This document shows positions 34,604 to 44,018 of a DNA stretch of 64,000 nt, piece after piece. A program made the translations under genes and the position numbers. The stretch comes from Comamonas sp. 26 (GTDB lineage: Bacteria > Pseudomonadota > Gammaproteobacteria > Burkholderiales > Burkholderiaceae_C), in the NCBI RefSeq assembly GCF_002754475.1, contig NZ_PEFL01000001.1, positions 2,604,001 through 2,668,000 of the forward strand, read 5' to 3'. How positions within the stretch are numbered: position 1 is the first letter of the stretch; the number at the start of each line of letters is the position of its first letter. Below the pieces are notes generated by a model. The model did not search any database and had not been told where the DNA came from. It worked only from the letters and a program-made list of their open reading frames with translations.

Positions 34604-36020
34604 CCAGTCAAAACCCATACAAGATGAAGATTTGCCACTCTGGCTGCCGCGATTGGCCGCGCAGGGTGGACCCCGTTTTTTGCAGATCGCGGATGCGATT
34701 CAGACGGCAGTGGCAGACGGGTCGTTGAACCCGGGTGACCGCCTACCTCCTCAGCGCCGGTTGGCAGCACAACTGGATGTCGATCTGACGACGATCACGC
34801 GCGCGTACGATGAGGCCAGACGCCGCCACTTGCTGGAAGGGCGCGGCGCCCGTGGCACTTATGTCGCAGCGCCGAAAGTCGAATTGACCTCCATCCTCGA
34901 TCTGAGCATGAATACCCCACCACCGCCGGATGGCGTGGACTTCGACGACATGTTGAAGCAAGGTTTGTCTCAAGTATTGATGCGGACAGATGCCGAATTG
35001 CTGATGACTTACCACCTGGGCGGGGGAAGCAACTCTGACCGCAAGGCTGGAGCCCAATGGCTTGAGCCGATGTTTGGAGATCTGGAACCAGAGCAGGTTG
35101 TTGTTTGCCCAGGCGCACAAGCCGCGATCGCCGCATTGATTCTTGCACTGACACAGCCTGGCGATGTGATCCTGGCAGAGCCAACCAGTTATCCCGGCCT
35201 GCGTGTCGCAACGACCCAGTTGGGCCGACGCATCATTGCGGTGGAGGCGGATAAGCACGGGATGATTCCTCAGATGCTCAGCCAAGCGTGCCTCCAGCAC
35301 AAGCCTGGGCTGATCTACCTTAATCCGACATTACAGAACCCGACTGCCATCACCATTCCGCAACGCCGACGCAAGGAGCTCGCCAGCATCGCGAAGCGCG
35401 GCAATGTACGCATCATTGAGGACGACCCCTACTGGTTGCTTGCAGATGCCCCACCGCCACCTATTGCCGCGTTTGCCCCGGAACAGGTGGTCTACGTCTC
35501 AACCCTGTCGAAATGCCTGACCCCCGGCCTGCGTGTCGCGTTCGTACTCATACGTAACCCGCATGAACGCGAACGTTTTCTGGCCGCACTCAGATCCTTT
35601 GCGCTGATGACAACTCCTCTGACAGCCGCACTGGCCACGCTGTGGATCCTCGACGGCTCGGCCGCCAGATTAATGGAGGGCATACGCAAGGAGGCGAGTC
35701 TGCGCCACTGGATGGCTAGGGATATTCTGGCGGGTCGATACAGCGGCGCTGGAGATGGCCTGCATGTATGGCTCGAGTTGCCGGGGTATTGGAACTCCTC
35801 ACAGCTTGCGCGTGCAGCCGACCGCGAGGGTATCGCCATCACGCCGGCGGAGGCATTCGCTACCGATAACCGATCCGACAGCGGATCCGTGAATGCGATT
35901 CGAATCTCTTTGGGCAGCATCAAGGACCGTGAACGCTTGCAGGCAGGTCTTCAACGACTGTCTCAACTGCTTGCGCGTCGGCCCGAGTCGTTCAGTGCAA
36001 CCGCTTCTTACCTGCCATAA
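34599..36020 (+). CDS. MocR-type regulator: GntR HTH fused to a PLP aminotransferase-like domain
   Basis: The 473-residue protein has a GntR winged helix at about 25-95 (IADAIQTAVADGSLNPGDRL, TTITRAYDEARRR) and a fold-type I aminotransferase domain from about 110, with GAQAAIAALILAL, the EPTSYPGLR segment, EDDPYWLL and the PLP lysine in STLSKCLTPGLRVAF. MocR proteins usually sense PLP or amino-acid adducts and control a neighbouring gene rather than catalyse transamination. The only start giving a full HTH is TTG 34599; the binding site is weak. The divergent two-helix membrane gene is a candidate target. Confidence 0.87.
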   Translation: MSQSKPIQDEDLPLWLPRLAAQGGPRFLQIADAIQTAVADGSLNPGDRLPPQRRLAAQLDVDLTTITRAYDEARRRHLLEGRGARGTYVAAPKVELTSILDLSMNTPPPPDGVDFDDMLKQGLSQVLMRTDAELLMTYHLGGGSNSDRKAGAQWLEPMFGDLEPEQVVVCPGAQAAIAALILALTQPGDVILAEPTSYPGLRVATTQLGRRIIAVEADKHGMIPQMLSQACLQHKPGLIYLNPTLQNPTAITIPQRRRKELASIAKRGNVRIIEDDPYWLLADAPPPPIAAFAPEQVVYVSTLSKCLTPGLRVAFVLIRNPHERERFLAALRSFALMTTPLTAALATLWILDGSAARLMEGIRKEASLRHWMARDILAGRYSGAGDGLHVWLELPGYWNSSQLARAADREGIAITPAEAFATDNRSDSGSVNAIRISLGSIKDRERLQAGLQRLSQLLARRPESFSATASYLP

Positions 36021-36058
36021 CCACTCCTAAATCGAGCGCCATGCTACGCCAAGGCTTG

Positions 36059-36099
36059 TTGGTAAGCAACGTTTTACGGTTGGTAAGGACGACTTACGG
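36059..36099. repeat. Short tandem direct repeat after mocR
   Basis: Two diverged units, TTGGTAAGCAACGTTTTACGG and TTGGTAAGGACGACTTACGG without the leading base of overlap, lie side by side. The second contains the dyad GTAAG-N5-CTTAC. Meaning unknown. Confidence 0.5.
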
Positions 36100-36130
36100 C
36101 GACTTCATTGAAGGGTAAACGGGTAAAGAA

Positions 36131-36157
36131 AAAGGGCTTAGATTGCTCTAAGCCCTT
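36131..36157 (-). terminator. Terminator downstream of tRNA-Val
   Basis: AAGGGCTTAGAGC and the pairing strand GCTCTAAGCCC-type arms form a stem (AATC-type loop) followed on the minus strand by TTTTTC. It ends the HU/tRNA-Val transcript. Confidence 0.8.
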
Positions 36158-36176
36158 GATTTCTTTTGCTTTTAAG

Positions 36177-36252
36177 TGGTGGGTCCTGACGGTCTCGAAC
36201 CGCCGACCTACTCCGTGTAAAGGAGCCGCTCTACCAACTGAGCTAAGGACCC
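36177..36252 (-). tRNA. tRNA-Val (TAC)
   Basis: Acceptor GGGTCCT/AGGACCC, D-arm AGCTCAGTTGGTAGAGC, anticodon stem CTCC/GGAG with loop TTTACAC and anticodon TAC, T-arm GGCGGTTCGAGACCGTC, and encoded CCA. It lies 15 nt after the HU gene on the same strand. Confidence 0.95.
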
Positions 36253-36267
36253 ACTTAAACTTTTTTG

Positions 36268-36540
36268 TCAGTTCAGAGCATCTTTCAATGCTTTGCCCGG
36301 ACGGAATTTTGGCACTTTGGCCGCTTTGATTTTGATGGACTCGCCAGTACGTGGATTACGACCGGTGCGTGCTGCTCGTTTGCCAACCGCAAATGTTCCA
36401 AAACCAACAAGCGATACTGTACCACCTTTTTTCAGTGTTTTCTTCACTGCGTCGATCGTAGAGTCCAATGCGCGCGCTGCGGCTGCCTTGGAAATATCGG
36501 CGTTGTTAGCGATGTGCTCAATCAGTTCGGTTTTATTCAC
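36268..36540 (-). CDS. hupB: DNA-binding protein HU
   Basis: HU is a small histone-like dimer that bends DNA and compacts the nucleoid. The 90-residue sequence is canonical: [18 protein letters not shown], then [14 protein letters not shown], the beta-arm [18 protein letters not shown] with the intercalating proline of RNPRTG, and [14 protein letters not shown]. The start is GTG (36538-36540) after GAGAGG. It is followed immediately by tRNA-Val, so both probably share a transcript. Confidence 0.96.
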   Translation of the reverse strand: MNKTELIEHIANNADISKAAAARALDSTIDAVKKTLKKGGTVSLVGFGTFAVGKRAARTGRNPRTGESIKIKAAKVPKFRPGKALKDALN

Positions 36541-36882
36541 AAGATGCCTCTCGAGAAATCAGTAAATGGAATGTCTCTTTTAGCGCAAACCTTGCACAGC
36601 AAGAAACCAGTCGTGATGAAGACAAAATTCAGCACTTCAATTTTGAGTATTTTTGCACTCATTTTTACTTGAAGCGGCTGACGTTCTTGATGTCAGTTCA
36701 CGCTGCGCATTCCAGCGACAGGACCAGATTCTATGCGGTTTTTGAGCCGGTTCTGCCATTCAGAGCGGCTTTTTTAAACGATAGCTTCGTGTCGGCTTCA
36801 CCGATTGACAAGCAGCCATAAAGCCTGCAGCCAGCAACGATCTGACATCGGTAACCAAATCACATCAAACACATCTAAAACC
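36541..36882. other. Intergenic between HU and pgsA
   Basis: No gene recognised. It should hold the HU promoter on the minus strand and the end of the pgsA transcript. A GAGCCGGTTCTGCCATTCAGAGCGGCTTTTTT-like hairpin near 36742-36776 is a weak terminator candidate for either strand. Confidence 0.4.
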
Positions 36883-36925
36883 ACGAAATAGATAGCAAAA
36901 AGCGCTTGATAGACAAGCGCTTTGA
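36883..36925. repeat. Dispersed intergenic repeat, copy c
   Basis: AAATAGATAGCAAAAAGCGCTTG then ATAGACAAGCGCTTTGAGG: the arms AAAGCGCTTG / CAAGCGCTTT pair perfectly. It lies 19 nt after the pgsA stop, so it may also work as a terminator-like hairpin. Confidence 0.55.
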
Positions 36926-36943
36926 GGTGATTAGAGTCTAAAT

Positions 36944-37507
36944 TCAGAGTCGATCCCTGATTTCTGGCAATGCTTTTTTCAGGTAATAAACCATGGACCA
37001 TACGGTGAGGACGGCGGCAATCCAGATCAGCCACTGACCCCAGACGCCTGTATCCATCACGCCAAAGGCTACGCCGTCGTAGAGAAGAAAGGGAATGGCA
37101 ACCATCTGCGCCATGGTCTTGAGCTTGCCAATCATATGAACCGCAACACTTTTGCTGGCTCCCAGATGAGCCATCCATTCGCGCAGCGCAGAGATCGCTA
37201 TTTCGCGGCCGATGATGATCAACGCGACAAACACGTCGGTGCGCTGCAGATGAACCAGCACCAGCAAGGCTGCACAGACCAAAAATTTGTCGGCTACCGG
37301 GTCAAGAAATGCACCAAAGGCCGATGTCTGATTGAGCTTGCGGGCCAGATAACCGTCAAACCAGTCGGTGGCAGCGAACACGATGAACATGATGGTCGCA
37401 ATGAGGTTGCGAGTCTGCATATCCAGCGGCGCATAAAACACCCCGACGATGAGCGGAATCGCCACTATCCGCGTACAGGTCAGCAAGGTTGGGATGGTCA
37501 AGAACAT
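36944..37507 (-). CDS. pgsA: CDP-diacylglycerol-glycerol-3-phosphate 3-phosphatidyltransferase
   Basis: PgsA makes phosphatidylglycerol phosphate, the precursor of phosphatidylglycerol, at the inner membrane. The 187-residue product has the CDP-alcohol phosphotransferase signature DG-x2-AR-x8-G-x3-D-x3-D (DGYLARKLNQTSAFGAFLD then PVAD) near 52-75 and about five hydrophobic helices. I start at ATG 37507 because MFLTIPTLLTCTRIVAIP aligns with the usual N-terminus; ATG 37516 is possible. It follows uvrC by about 60 nt, the usual order. Confidence 0.92.
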   Translation of the reverse strand: MFLTIPTLLTCTRIVAIPLIVGVFYAPLDMQTRNLIATIMFIVFAATDWFDGYLARKLNQTSAFGAFLDPVADKFLVCAALLVLVHLQRTDVFVALIIIGREIAISALREWMAHLGASKSVAVHMIGKLKTMAQMVAIPFLLYDGVAFGVMDTGVWGQWLIWIAAVLTVWSMVYYLKKALPEIRDRL

Positions 37508-37571
37508 GAGCGCCATTGTGTCACGCGCAGCAGCGCACAGCGGCATATCCCGCTAGATGCACTGCTGTCAC

Positions 37572-39524
37572 TCAGTGCAGCGCGCGGTAAATTTCTTCGG
37601 CCAATGTGGCAGATATGCCTTCAACCGTCATGAGATCTTCCACACTCGCGTCGCCCACGCCGCGCACACCGCCAAAACGCTGCAACAGACGCGCACGTTT
37701 TTTAGGGCCCACACCCGGAATTTCTTCCAGACTGCTGGAGCCCATGCGCACCTTGGCTCGCGCCGCGCGCATGCCGGTGATGGCAAAGCGGTGGGCTTCG
37801 TCCCGAATCTGCGCCACCAGCATCAGCGCGGCAGAGTCGTGGCCCAGGTAGACCTTGTCGCGCCCATCGGCAAACACCAGCTCTTCCAGACCGACCTTGC
37901 GGCCCTCGCCTTTTTCCACACCCACGATGCGTGACAGATCAAGCCCCAGCTCGGTAAACACTTCGCGCGCCATGCTGACCTGGCCCTTGCCGCCATCGAC
38001 CAGCACCAGGTCAGGCAGATGGGGCTGCTTGCCGGTCAGCTCGGCACCGCCCGCTTCTCGCTGCGCATCGGCCACAGGTTTGTAGCGGCGCGTCAAAACC
38101 TGGCGCATGGCCGCATAGTCGTCGCCGCCGGTAATGCCTTCAATATTGAATCGGCGGTATTCGCTGCTCTGCATCTTGTGGTGATGAAACACTACGCATG
38201 AAGCCTTGGTGCTTTCGCCGCTGGTGTGCGAGATGTCAAAGCATTCAATGGTCAACGTATCAAGATTCTCAACCGGCAGATCCAGCGCTTCAACCAGTGC
38301 ACGTGTGCGGGCCTGTTGCGAGCCCTCCTCGGCCAGCAAACGCGCCAGCTGAATATCCGCATTTTTTTGCGCCATCTCCAGCCAGATACGGCGCTGCTCG
38401 CGCGGCTGCTGCACCACTGTGATGCGCACGCCTGTCTGCTCAGTCAGCAGTCCAATCAGTTTTTTATCCACGAAGTGGCTGACGATCAGGGTGGGCGGCA
38501 CGGCAACATCTACATAGTGCTGCGCAATAAAGGCTTCCAGCACCAACTCTTCCACAGGGCGCTCTTGCGCAGCGACATCAACCTCTTCCTCGCTGAAATA
38601 GACCGAGGTGGCATCACCCAGATTGACTGGAAAGTAAGGCCGATCACCCAGATGCCGCCCGCCGCGCACCATGGCAAGGTTGACACAGGCGCGGCCACCT
38701 TGGACCTTCACCGCGAGTATGTCCACATCCTTATCGTCCGCCGTTTCAATCACCTGCTGATGCAGCACGCGCGATAGCGCTGTGATCTGGTTGCGCACTT
38801 CGGCAGCCTGCTCAAACTCCAGCTGGTCGGAGTGAGACATCATGCGCACTTCCAGCTGCTTGAGCAGTTCGCTGGTTTCGCCGCGCAGCATGGCTTCGGC
38901 GTTACGCACATCGAGCGCGTAGGCTTCGGGCGAGATCAAATCCACGCAGGGGCCGCTGCAGCGCTTGATTTGATAAAGCAGACAAGGCCGCGTGCGGTTG
39001 GCATAAACCGTGTCTTCGCAGGTGCGCAGGCGAAAGACTTTTTGCAGCAGCTGAATGCTTTCTTTGACCGCCCATGCACTCGGGTAAGGGCCAAAGTAGC
39101 GGTGTTTTTTGTCCACTGCACCGCGGTAGTAGGCGATGCGGGGGAATTCCTGAAACGCCGGCTCACCCTCTTTTCCATCCCGATGCGCCACACCGGTGAT
39201 CTTGAGATAGGGGTAGCTTTTGTCATCCCTGAACAGGATGTTGTACTTGGGGTGCAGCGTCTTGATGAGGTTGTTTTCCAGCAGCAGCGCCTCTGCCTCA
39301 GAGCGCACCACCGTTGTCTCCATGCGCACAATCTTGCTGACCATATGGCCTATGCGCGTCCCGCCATGGTCTTTCTGGAAATAGCTGGAGACGCGGCGCT
39401 TGAGGTTGATGGCCTTGCCTACATAGAGCAAGACATCTGCAGCATCGAAATAGCGATAGACACCGGGCAGTGGCGGCAGCGCAGCCACCTGGGCCAGCAG
39501 TTCAGCAGAGTGCGTGGAAGACAT
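37572..39524 (-). CDS. uvrC: Excinuclease ABC subunit C
   Basis: UvrC makes both incisions in nucleotide excision repair after UvrB is loaded at a lesion. The 650-residue protein has the GIY-YIG nuclease ([20 protein letters not shown], about 17-36), the UVR motif that binds UvrB ([14 protein letters not shown], near 235), the RNase H-like domain with [15 protein letters not shown], and C-terminal helix-hairpin-helix repeats ([31 protein letters not shown]). ATG 39524 fits homologues; ATG 39539 in the same frame is an alternative. Confidence 0.95.
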   Translation of the reverse strand: MSSTHSAELLAQVAALPPLPGVYRYFDAADVLLYVGKAINLKRRVSSYFQKDHGGTRIGHMVSKIVRMETTVVRSEAEALLLENNLIKTLHPKYNILFRDDKSYPYLKITGVAHRDGKEGEPAFQEFPRIAYYRGAVDKKHRYFGPYPSAWAVKESIQLLQKVFRLRTCEDTVYANRTRPCLLYQIKRCSGPCVDLISPEAYALDVRNAEAMLRGETSELLKQLEVRMMSHSDQLEFEQAAEVRNQITALSRVLHQQVIETADDKDVDILAVKVQGGRACVNLAMVRGGRHLGDRPYFPVNLGDATSVYFSEEEVDVAAQERPVEELVLEAFIAQHYVDVAVPPTLIVSHFVDKKLIGLLTEQTGVRITVVQQPREQRRIWLEMAQKNADIQLARLLAEEGSQQARTRALVEALDLPVENLDTLTIECFDISHTSGESTKASCVVFHHHKMQSSEYRRFNIEGITGGDDYAAMRQVLTRRYKPVADAQREAGGAELTGKQPHLPDLVLVDGGKGQVSMAREVFTELGLDLSRIVGVEKGEGRKVGLEELVFADGRDKVYLGHDSAALMLVAQIRDEAHRFAITGMRAARAKVRMGSSSLEEIPGVGPKKRARLLQRFGGVRGVGDASVEDLMTVEGISATLAEEIYRALH

Positions 39525-39571
39525 AAGCGCTATTTTCATTCGCTTTGCCTGCCAAATTTCATCAAAATAAA

Positions 39572-39622
39572 AACTATGCTTTTGATAGCTTATAACGCCT
39601 TATCTATAAGCGCTACAGCCTT
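39572..39622. repeat. Dispersed intergenic repeat, copy d
   Basis: CTTTTGATAGCTTATAACGCCTT then ATCTATAAGCGCTACAGCC, matching the TTTTGATAGCT ... AAGCGCTA-GCC pattern. It lies between uvrC and the Bug-operon terminator. Confidence 0.6.
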
Positions 39623-39632
39623 GTTTCATTAA

Positions 39633-39659
39633 GAAAAGGCCTGACGAATCAGGCCTTGA
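39633..39659 (-). terminator. Terminator of the CoA-transferase/lyase/Bug operon
   Basis: AAGGCCTGATTCGTCAGGCCTT forms a stem-loop on the minus strand followed by TTCTT, 27 nt after the Bug-protein stop. Confidence 0.75.
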
Positions 39660-39685
39660 ATGTGGGTTACCGCTGAAGCAGCGAC

Positions 39686-40672
39686 TTATTCCGCTTCGAT
39701 TTTGGAAGACTTCACCACCTGCGCCCAGCTGGCGTATTCGGTCTTGACCATGGCACCCAGCTGCTGCGGGTTCATATAGTCAGCGCGAGCACCCTGCTCT
39801 TCGGCTTTTTTCTTAAAAGCGGGGTCTTCCACCACTTTTTTGATGTCTGCGGTCAGCTTGTCAATCACAGGCTGGGGCGTGGCCTTGGGCGCAAAAATGG
39901 CAAACCATGATGTGGCATTAACGCCCGCATAACCGGCTTCAGCCGTGGTCGGCACCGCAGGCAAGCTGGGCAGACGCTGCTTGCCCGTCACTGCCAGCAC
40001 ACGCAGCTTGCCGCTTTGCACATGGGGCATAAAGGGCGGCGCGGTGCCAAAAGTCAGGTCTACCTGACCACCCAGCAAATCCTGCAAAGCCGGGCCTGTC
40101 CCCTTGTACGGCACGTGGGTCATCTTGGCACCGGCCTGCTGCTCCAGCATGGCTCCCGTCACATGCTGCAACGAGCCATTGCCCGACGATGCGTAATTAA
40201 GCTTGCCGGGGTTGGCCTTGGCATAGCTGACCAGCTCGGTCAGCGTTTTCACCGGCAAATCAGCACGCACCACGATGATCTGCGGAGCGGACAGCACATT
40301 GGCCACAGGCGCAAAGTCGCCCTGCTCCCAGCTCTTGGCCTTGACCAGATGGGGCGAGATGACGTGATAGCCCGAGTACTGCATCAACAGCGTGTAGCCA
40401 TCGGCATCGGCACGCTTGACCAGATTGGCGGCAATGGCACCGTTGCCACCGCCTTTGTTATCCACCACCACCGATTGACCAAGCACCGGGGCCAGTGCCT
40501 GCGCTGCCATGCGACCGGAAAGATCCGTCGTTCCGCCCGCAGCTGTGGGGACGATCAGCAGCACGGGCTTGCTGGGGTAAGCGCCCTGCGCCATAGCTGG
40601 CGCGGCAGAAAGGCCTGCAGCGGCAGCCGCCACAGCAAGCACAAAAGTTAGGCGTTGACGTTGAAATGTCAT
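39686..40672 (-). CDS. Bug/TctC-family periplasmic solute-binding protein
   Basis: A 328-residue exported binding protein of the large Bug family common in Burkholderiales, usually serving tripartite tricarboxylate transporters or sensing carboxylates. The signal peptide (MTFQRQRLTFVLAVAAAAAG, cleavage after AMA) is followed by YPSKPVLLIVPTAAGGTTD, KGGGNGAIAANLVKRADADG and the SSGNGSLQHVTGAMLEQ segment that lines the ligand cleft. No TctA/TctB genes are next to it. It is last in the CoA-transferase/lyase operon, so its ligand is probably the carboxylate processed there. Confidence 0.88.
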   Translation of the reverse strand: MTFQRQRLTFVLAVAAAAAGLSAAPAMAQGAYPSKPVLLIVPTAAGGTTDLSGRMAAQALAPVLGQSVVVDNKGGGNGAIAANLVKRADADGYTLLMQYSGYHVISPHLVKAKSWEQGDFAPVANVLSAPQIIVVRADLPVKTLTELVSYAKANPGKLNYASSGNGSLQHVTGAMLEQQAGAKMTHVPYKGTGPALQDLLGGQVDLTFGTAPPFMPHVQSGKLRVLAVTGKQRLPSLPAVPTTAEAGYAGVNATSWFAIFAPKATPQPVIDKLTADIKKVVEDPAFKKKAEEQGARADYMNPQQLGAMVKTEYASWAQVVKSSKIEAE

Positions 40673-40751
40673 GTTGTCTCCTTGTTGGTATATCTGACAG
40701 CGCCAGCCCTTTCCCCCGAAAGCGCTGGCACGGTATTGCATCTAAGCAGAC

Positions 40752-41732
40752 TCAGGCCTTGGCCAGAGAACGCTCTTTGATGTCTGCAAAATCTGCGGGC
40801 GGCTGGTGCAAATCCCAGCGTGTGCCGGCTTTGACGATCTGGCTGGGTGTCTCATGCCCGATCAGCGCGGGCAAGGCCCGTGCCGCCGCCACGATCTGCG
40901 CCAGATCTGTACCGGTGTCATAGCCCATGAGCTGCAGTGCATGCACGATCTCTTCGGTACAGGCATTGCCCGAAGCACCGGGCGCATAAGGGCAGCCGCC
41001 CAGCCCGCCAATGGATGCATCAAACCTGTCAGCACCGGCATCAATGGAAGCCAGCACATTTGCAAGCGCCATGCCGCGCGTGTTGTGAAAGTGCAGCGTC
41101 ACACCCAGCTGCGGCCAGCGTGCCTTAAAGGCCTGCACCATGGCGTGCACCTGACTCGGGTAGGCCATGCCCGTGGTGTCGCACAGGGTGATGCCCTGCA
41201 CACCCAGATCCGCAAAGCGCTGCACCCAGCTCAGCACTTCGGCCTCAGGCACATCGCCCTCCATAGGACAGCCAAAGCAGCAAGACAGCGAGACATTGAC
41301 GGGCGTTGCCGCTTGCTGCGCCACAGCGATGACCTGTTTGAGCGCTTCAAACGACTGACTGCGCTGCATGCGCAGATTGCAGAGGTTATGCGTTTCGCTG
41401 ACGGACATCACCAGGTTCAACTCATCGGTATGCGCATCGATGGCGCGCTCCGCGCCACGCACATTGGGCACCAGCGCCGTATAGATGGTCCCCGGATGGC
41501 GCTCGATCTCGCACATCACAATCTCGCCATCGCGCAGTGCGGGGATGGCCTTGGGCGAGACAAAAGCCGTCACTTCAATCTTGGACAGCCCGGCTTGCGA
41601 CAGCGCATTGACCAGCGCAATCTTGTCCTCAGTCGCTACAAACGCGGCCTCCATCTGCAAGCCATCACGCGTGCCGACTTCGTTGATATAGATACGGCGA
41701 CCCGCACCATTCCAGACATTCAAGCTATTCAT
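40752..41732 (-). CDS. HMG-CoA lyase-family enzyme (hydroxyacyl-CoA lyase)
   Basis: A 326-residue TIM-barrel lyase of the HMGL-like group, cleaving a 3-hydroxyacyl-CoA to acetyl-CoA and a keto product. Seen: the N-terminal NEVGTRDGLQMEAAFV with metal-binding Asp, ITLCDTTGMAYPSQV, the metal histidines in LHFHNTRGMALANVLAS and the catalytic cysteine loop GGCPYAPGASGNACTE near 235-250. It overlaps the CoA-transferase stop by 4 nt, so the substrate may be the CoA ester made by that enzyme (for example citramalyl- or hydroxymethylglutaryl-CoA). The exact substrate is not evident. Confidence 0.85.
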   Translation of the reverse strand: MNSLNVWNGAGRRIYINEVGTRDGLQMEAAFVATEDKIALVNALSQAGLSKIEVTAFVSPKAIPALRDGEIVMCEIERHPGTIYTALVPNVRGAERAIDAHTDELNLVMSVSETHNLCNLRMQRSQSFEALKQVIAVAQQAATPVNVSLSCCFGCPMEGDVPEAEVLSWVQRFADLGVQGITLCDTTGMAYPSQVHAMVQAFKARWPQLGVTLHFHNTRGMALANVLASIDAGADRFDASIGGLGGCPYAPGASGNACTEEIVHALQLMGYDTGTDLAQIVAAARALPALIGHETPSQIVKAGTRWDLHQPPADFADIKERSLAKA

Positions 41733-42961
41733 TGAATGATCCCCTTGGCGCGCAGTTGCGCAATCTGCTCGGCGCTCAGGCCCACTTCGGCCAGTACGGC
41801 GTCGGTGTCGTCACCCACATGCGGCGCACTGCTGCGCACGGTGCCGGGCGTCAGCGAGAGCTTGGGCACCACGCCGGGAACTTTCACCTCAAAACCATCG
41901 CGGGTACGCTGGGTCAAGATCATCTCGCGGGCATGATAGTGCGGGTCTTCTGCGATATCTTTGGCGGTGTAGACCTTGCCTGCGGGCACGCGGGCATTGC
42001 CCAACTCCTCCATCACAGCCTGCACGGTGCGGACTCTCGTCCAGTCGCCAATCGCGCCATCAATTTCTGCCACACGGACCACGCGGCCTGCGTTATCGGC
42101 CAAATCTGGCGCATCGGCCAAGTCCTGGCGGTCAATCGCAGTCATCAGCCGCTTGAAGATGGAATCTCCATTGCCCGCCACCAGCACCCAGCCATCCAGA
42201 CAAGGATAAGCATTCGACGGGGCAATACCCGGCAGCGCGCTGCCTGCGGCCTCACGCACAGCACCAAAGGCGCTGTATTCGGGCAGCAGACTTTCCATGA
42301 TGTTGAACACGGCCTCATGCAGGGCCACATCAATCACCTGACCGGGGCCGCCATTCACCTTGCGGTGGTACAGAGCCATCATCACGCCCACCACGCCGTG
42401 CAAAGCCGCCAGCGTGTCTCCAATCGAGACACCCACGCGCACTGGCACGCGACCCGGCTCAGCCGTCAGGTGGCGCAGGCCGCCCATGGCCTCACCAATC
42501 ACGCCAAAACCCGGCAGGTCACGGTAAGGGCCGGTCTGGCCGTAGCCGGAGATGCGCAAAATCACCAACCCGGGGTTGATGGTATGCAGCTCTTCGGGCG
42601 ACATACCCCAGCCCTCCAGCGTGCCGGGGCGGAAGTTCTCGACCAGCACATCGGCCTCGGCAATCAATTTGCGGGCCACGTCCTGCGCCTCTTTCTGGCG
42701 CAAATCCAGCGCTACAGATCGCTTGTTGCGCGACTGCACCTGCCACCAGACCGATGTACCTTCTTTAATCAGACGCCAGTTGCGCAGTGGATCGCCCGCA
42801 CCGGGGGCCTCAATCTTGATCACGTCAGCGCCAAACTCACCCAGCGTCTTGCCGCAGAACGGACCGGCGATCAGTTGCCCCATTTCCACGACCTTCACGC
42901 CCTCAAGCGCACGCGGCGTGGCAGTTTGCGTCGCAGGGTCTTTGATATTCATCATTGTCAT
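41729..42961 (-). CDS. CaiB/BaiF family (class III) CoA-transferase
   Basis: A 410-residue class III CoA-transferase. Features: LEGVKVVEMGQLIAGPFCGKTLGEFGAD near 19-46 with KIEAPG and GDPLR following, RNKRSVALDLRQ near 79-90, and the YGQTGPYRDLPGF segment bearing the catalytic Asp. These enzymes move CoA between carboxylates through a glutaryl/aspartyl-CoA intermediate. First in the operon with the lyase and Bug protein and divergent from a LysR gene. ATG 42961 gives MTMMNIKD; ATGs two and three codons later are alternatives. Confidence 0.88.
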   Translation of the reverse strand: MTMMNIKDPATQTATPRALEGVKVVEMGQLIAGPFCGKTLGEFGADVIKIEAPGAGDPLRNWRLIKEGTSVWWQVQSRNKRSVALDLRQKEAQDVARKLIAEADVLVENFRPGTLEGWGMSPEELHTINPGLVILRISGYGQTGPYRDLPGFGVIGEAMGGLRHLTAEPGRVPVRVGVSIGDTLAALHGVVGVMMALYHRKVNGGPGQVIDVALHEAVFNIMESLLPEYSAFGAVREAAGSALPGIAPSNAYPCLDGWVLVAGNGDSIFKRLMTAIDRQDLADAPDLADNAGRVVRVAEIDGAIGDWTRVRTVQAVMEELGNARVPAGKVYTAKDIAEDPHYHAREMILTQRTRDGFEVKVPGVVPKLSLTPGTVRSSAPHVGDDTDAVLAEVGLSAEQIAQLRAKGIIQ

Positions 42962-43049
42962 TGTTTGTCTCTTGCTATGCCGCTTTGCGTTGCCCAGAGC
43001 AGCTTTTGAATCATCTTGCCCTTTAGATTGGTTCCTGCAAAACGCTGTT

Positions 43050-43069
43050 ATGCGAGGCTGCCATCGCAT
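43050..43069. promoter_or_regulatory. Probable LysR operator (ATGCGA-N8-TCGCAT)
   Basis: A perfect 6-bp inverted repeat with an 8-nt spacer lies between the divergent CoA-transferase and lysR genes, 30 nt before the lysR start. It fits the T-N11-A style of LysR boxes. Likely the binding site for autoregulation and operon control. Confidence 0.6.
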
Positions 43070-43098
43070 CTGGGCATAGCTGGGATAATGGTCATCTC

Positions 43099-44013
43099 AT
43101 GAAGCTGGACCCAACCACCCTGAGCCTTTTTGTTGCCGTGATGGAAGAAAGCGCCATCGCCCGCGCCGCTGCACGCGAGCACATTGCTCCCTCCGCCGCC
43201 AGCCGCCGCCTGGCAGAGCTGGAAGATCAGCTGCAGGTAGAACTTTTTACCCGCAGCAACCGCGGCAGCGTGCCTACGGCGGCCGCCTATGCGCTGCTGA
43301 ACATGGCACGCGGCGTGCTCAATGACATGGATGGCATTGCCACGCAGATGAAGGACTATGCGCAAGGCGGCCAAGAAGGCCTGCGCGGCCATGTGCGAGT
43401 GATGGCCAATATCTCCAGCATCACGCAGTTTCTGCCAGCGCAGTTGCAGCGTTTTTTAAGCCAGCACCCCCATGTAGATGTACGCCTGCAAGAGCGCGTG
43501 AGCACCGATATTGCGCGCGCCGTGGCGGATAACGAAGCCGATATCGGCCTGCTCAACAACGGCAGCTACGGCAATAAAATCAGCCTGCACCCCTACCGGC
43601 GCGACCGGCTGGCCGTCGTCATGCCGCAATCCCATCCGCTATCGCGCAAACGCAGCCTGCGACTGGAACAAGTTGTGAAGCATGACCTGATTGGCATGCA
43701 CGCCGACAGCGCTCTCAACCACCTCATTACCCGTGCAGCCGCAGACCAAGGCTTGCAGCCGCGCCTTCGCATGAAGGTGACGGGCTATGACGCGCTGTGC
43801 CTGATGGTGGCATCAGGCCTGGGCATAGGCATCCTGCCCGAGGGCAGCGCACGTATTTACATGGGCACGCTGCCGCTGCGCTGCATCCGGCTGGATGAAA
43901 GCTGGGCCGAGCGTCAGTTGATGCTTTGCGTGCGCTCGCAAGACGCCCTCTCCCCTGTGGCGCAATTGCTAACCAAGCATCTATGCCAGCCCGAAGAAAC
44001 TCATAAAGACTAG
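43099..44013 (+). CDS. LysR-family transcriptional regulator
   Basis: A 304-residue LysR protein: HTH at about 1-60 (LDPTTLSLFVAVMEESAIARA, IAPSAASRRLAELED) and effector domain from about 92 (GHVRVMANISSITQFLPAQL, DIGLLNNGSYGNKISLHPYR, MVASGLGIGILPEGSARIY). It is divergent from the CoA-transferase operon, which it probably activates when an acid substrate is present. A GATAAT -10-like element lies 10 nt before its start. It ends 5 nt before earP, so some read-through is possible. Confidence 0.88.
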   Translation: MKLDPTTLSLFVAVMEESAIARAAAREHIAPSAASRRLAELEDQLQVELFTRSNRGSVPTAAAYALLNMARGVLNDMDGIATQMKDYAQGGQEGLRGHVRVMANISSITQFLPAQLQRFLSQHPHVDVRLQERVSTDIARAVADNEADIGLLNNGSYGNKISLHPYRRDRLAVVMPQSHPLSRKRSLRLEQVVKHDLIGMHADSALNHLITRAAADQGLQPRLRMKVTGYDALCLMVASGLGIGILPEGSARIYMGTLPLRCIRLDESWAERQLMLCVRSQDALSPVAQLLTKHLCQPEETHKD

Positions 44014-44018
44014 AAGCC

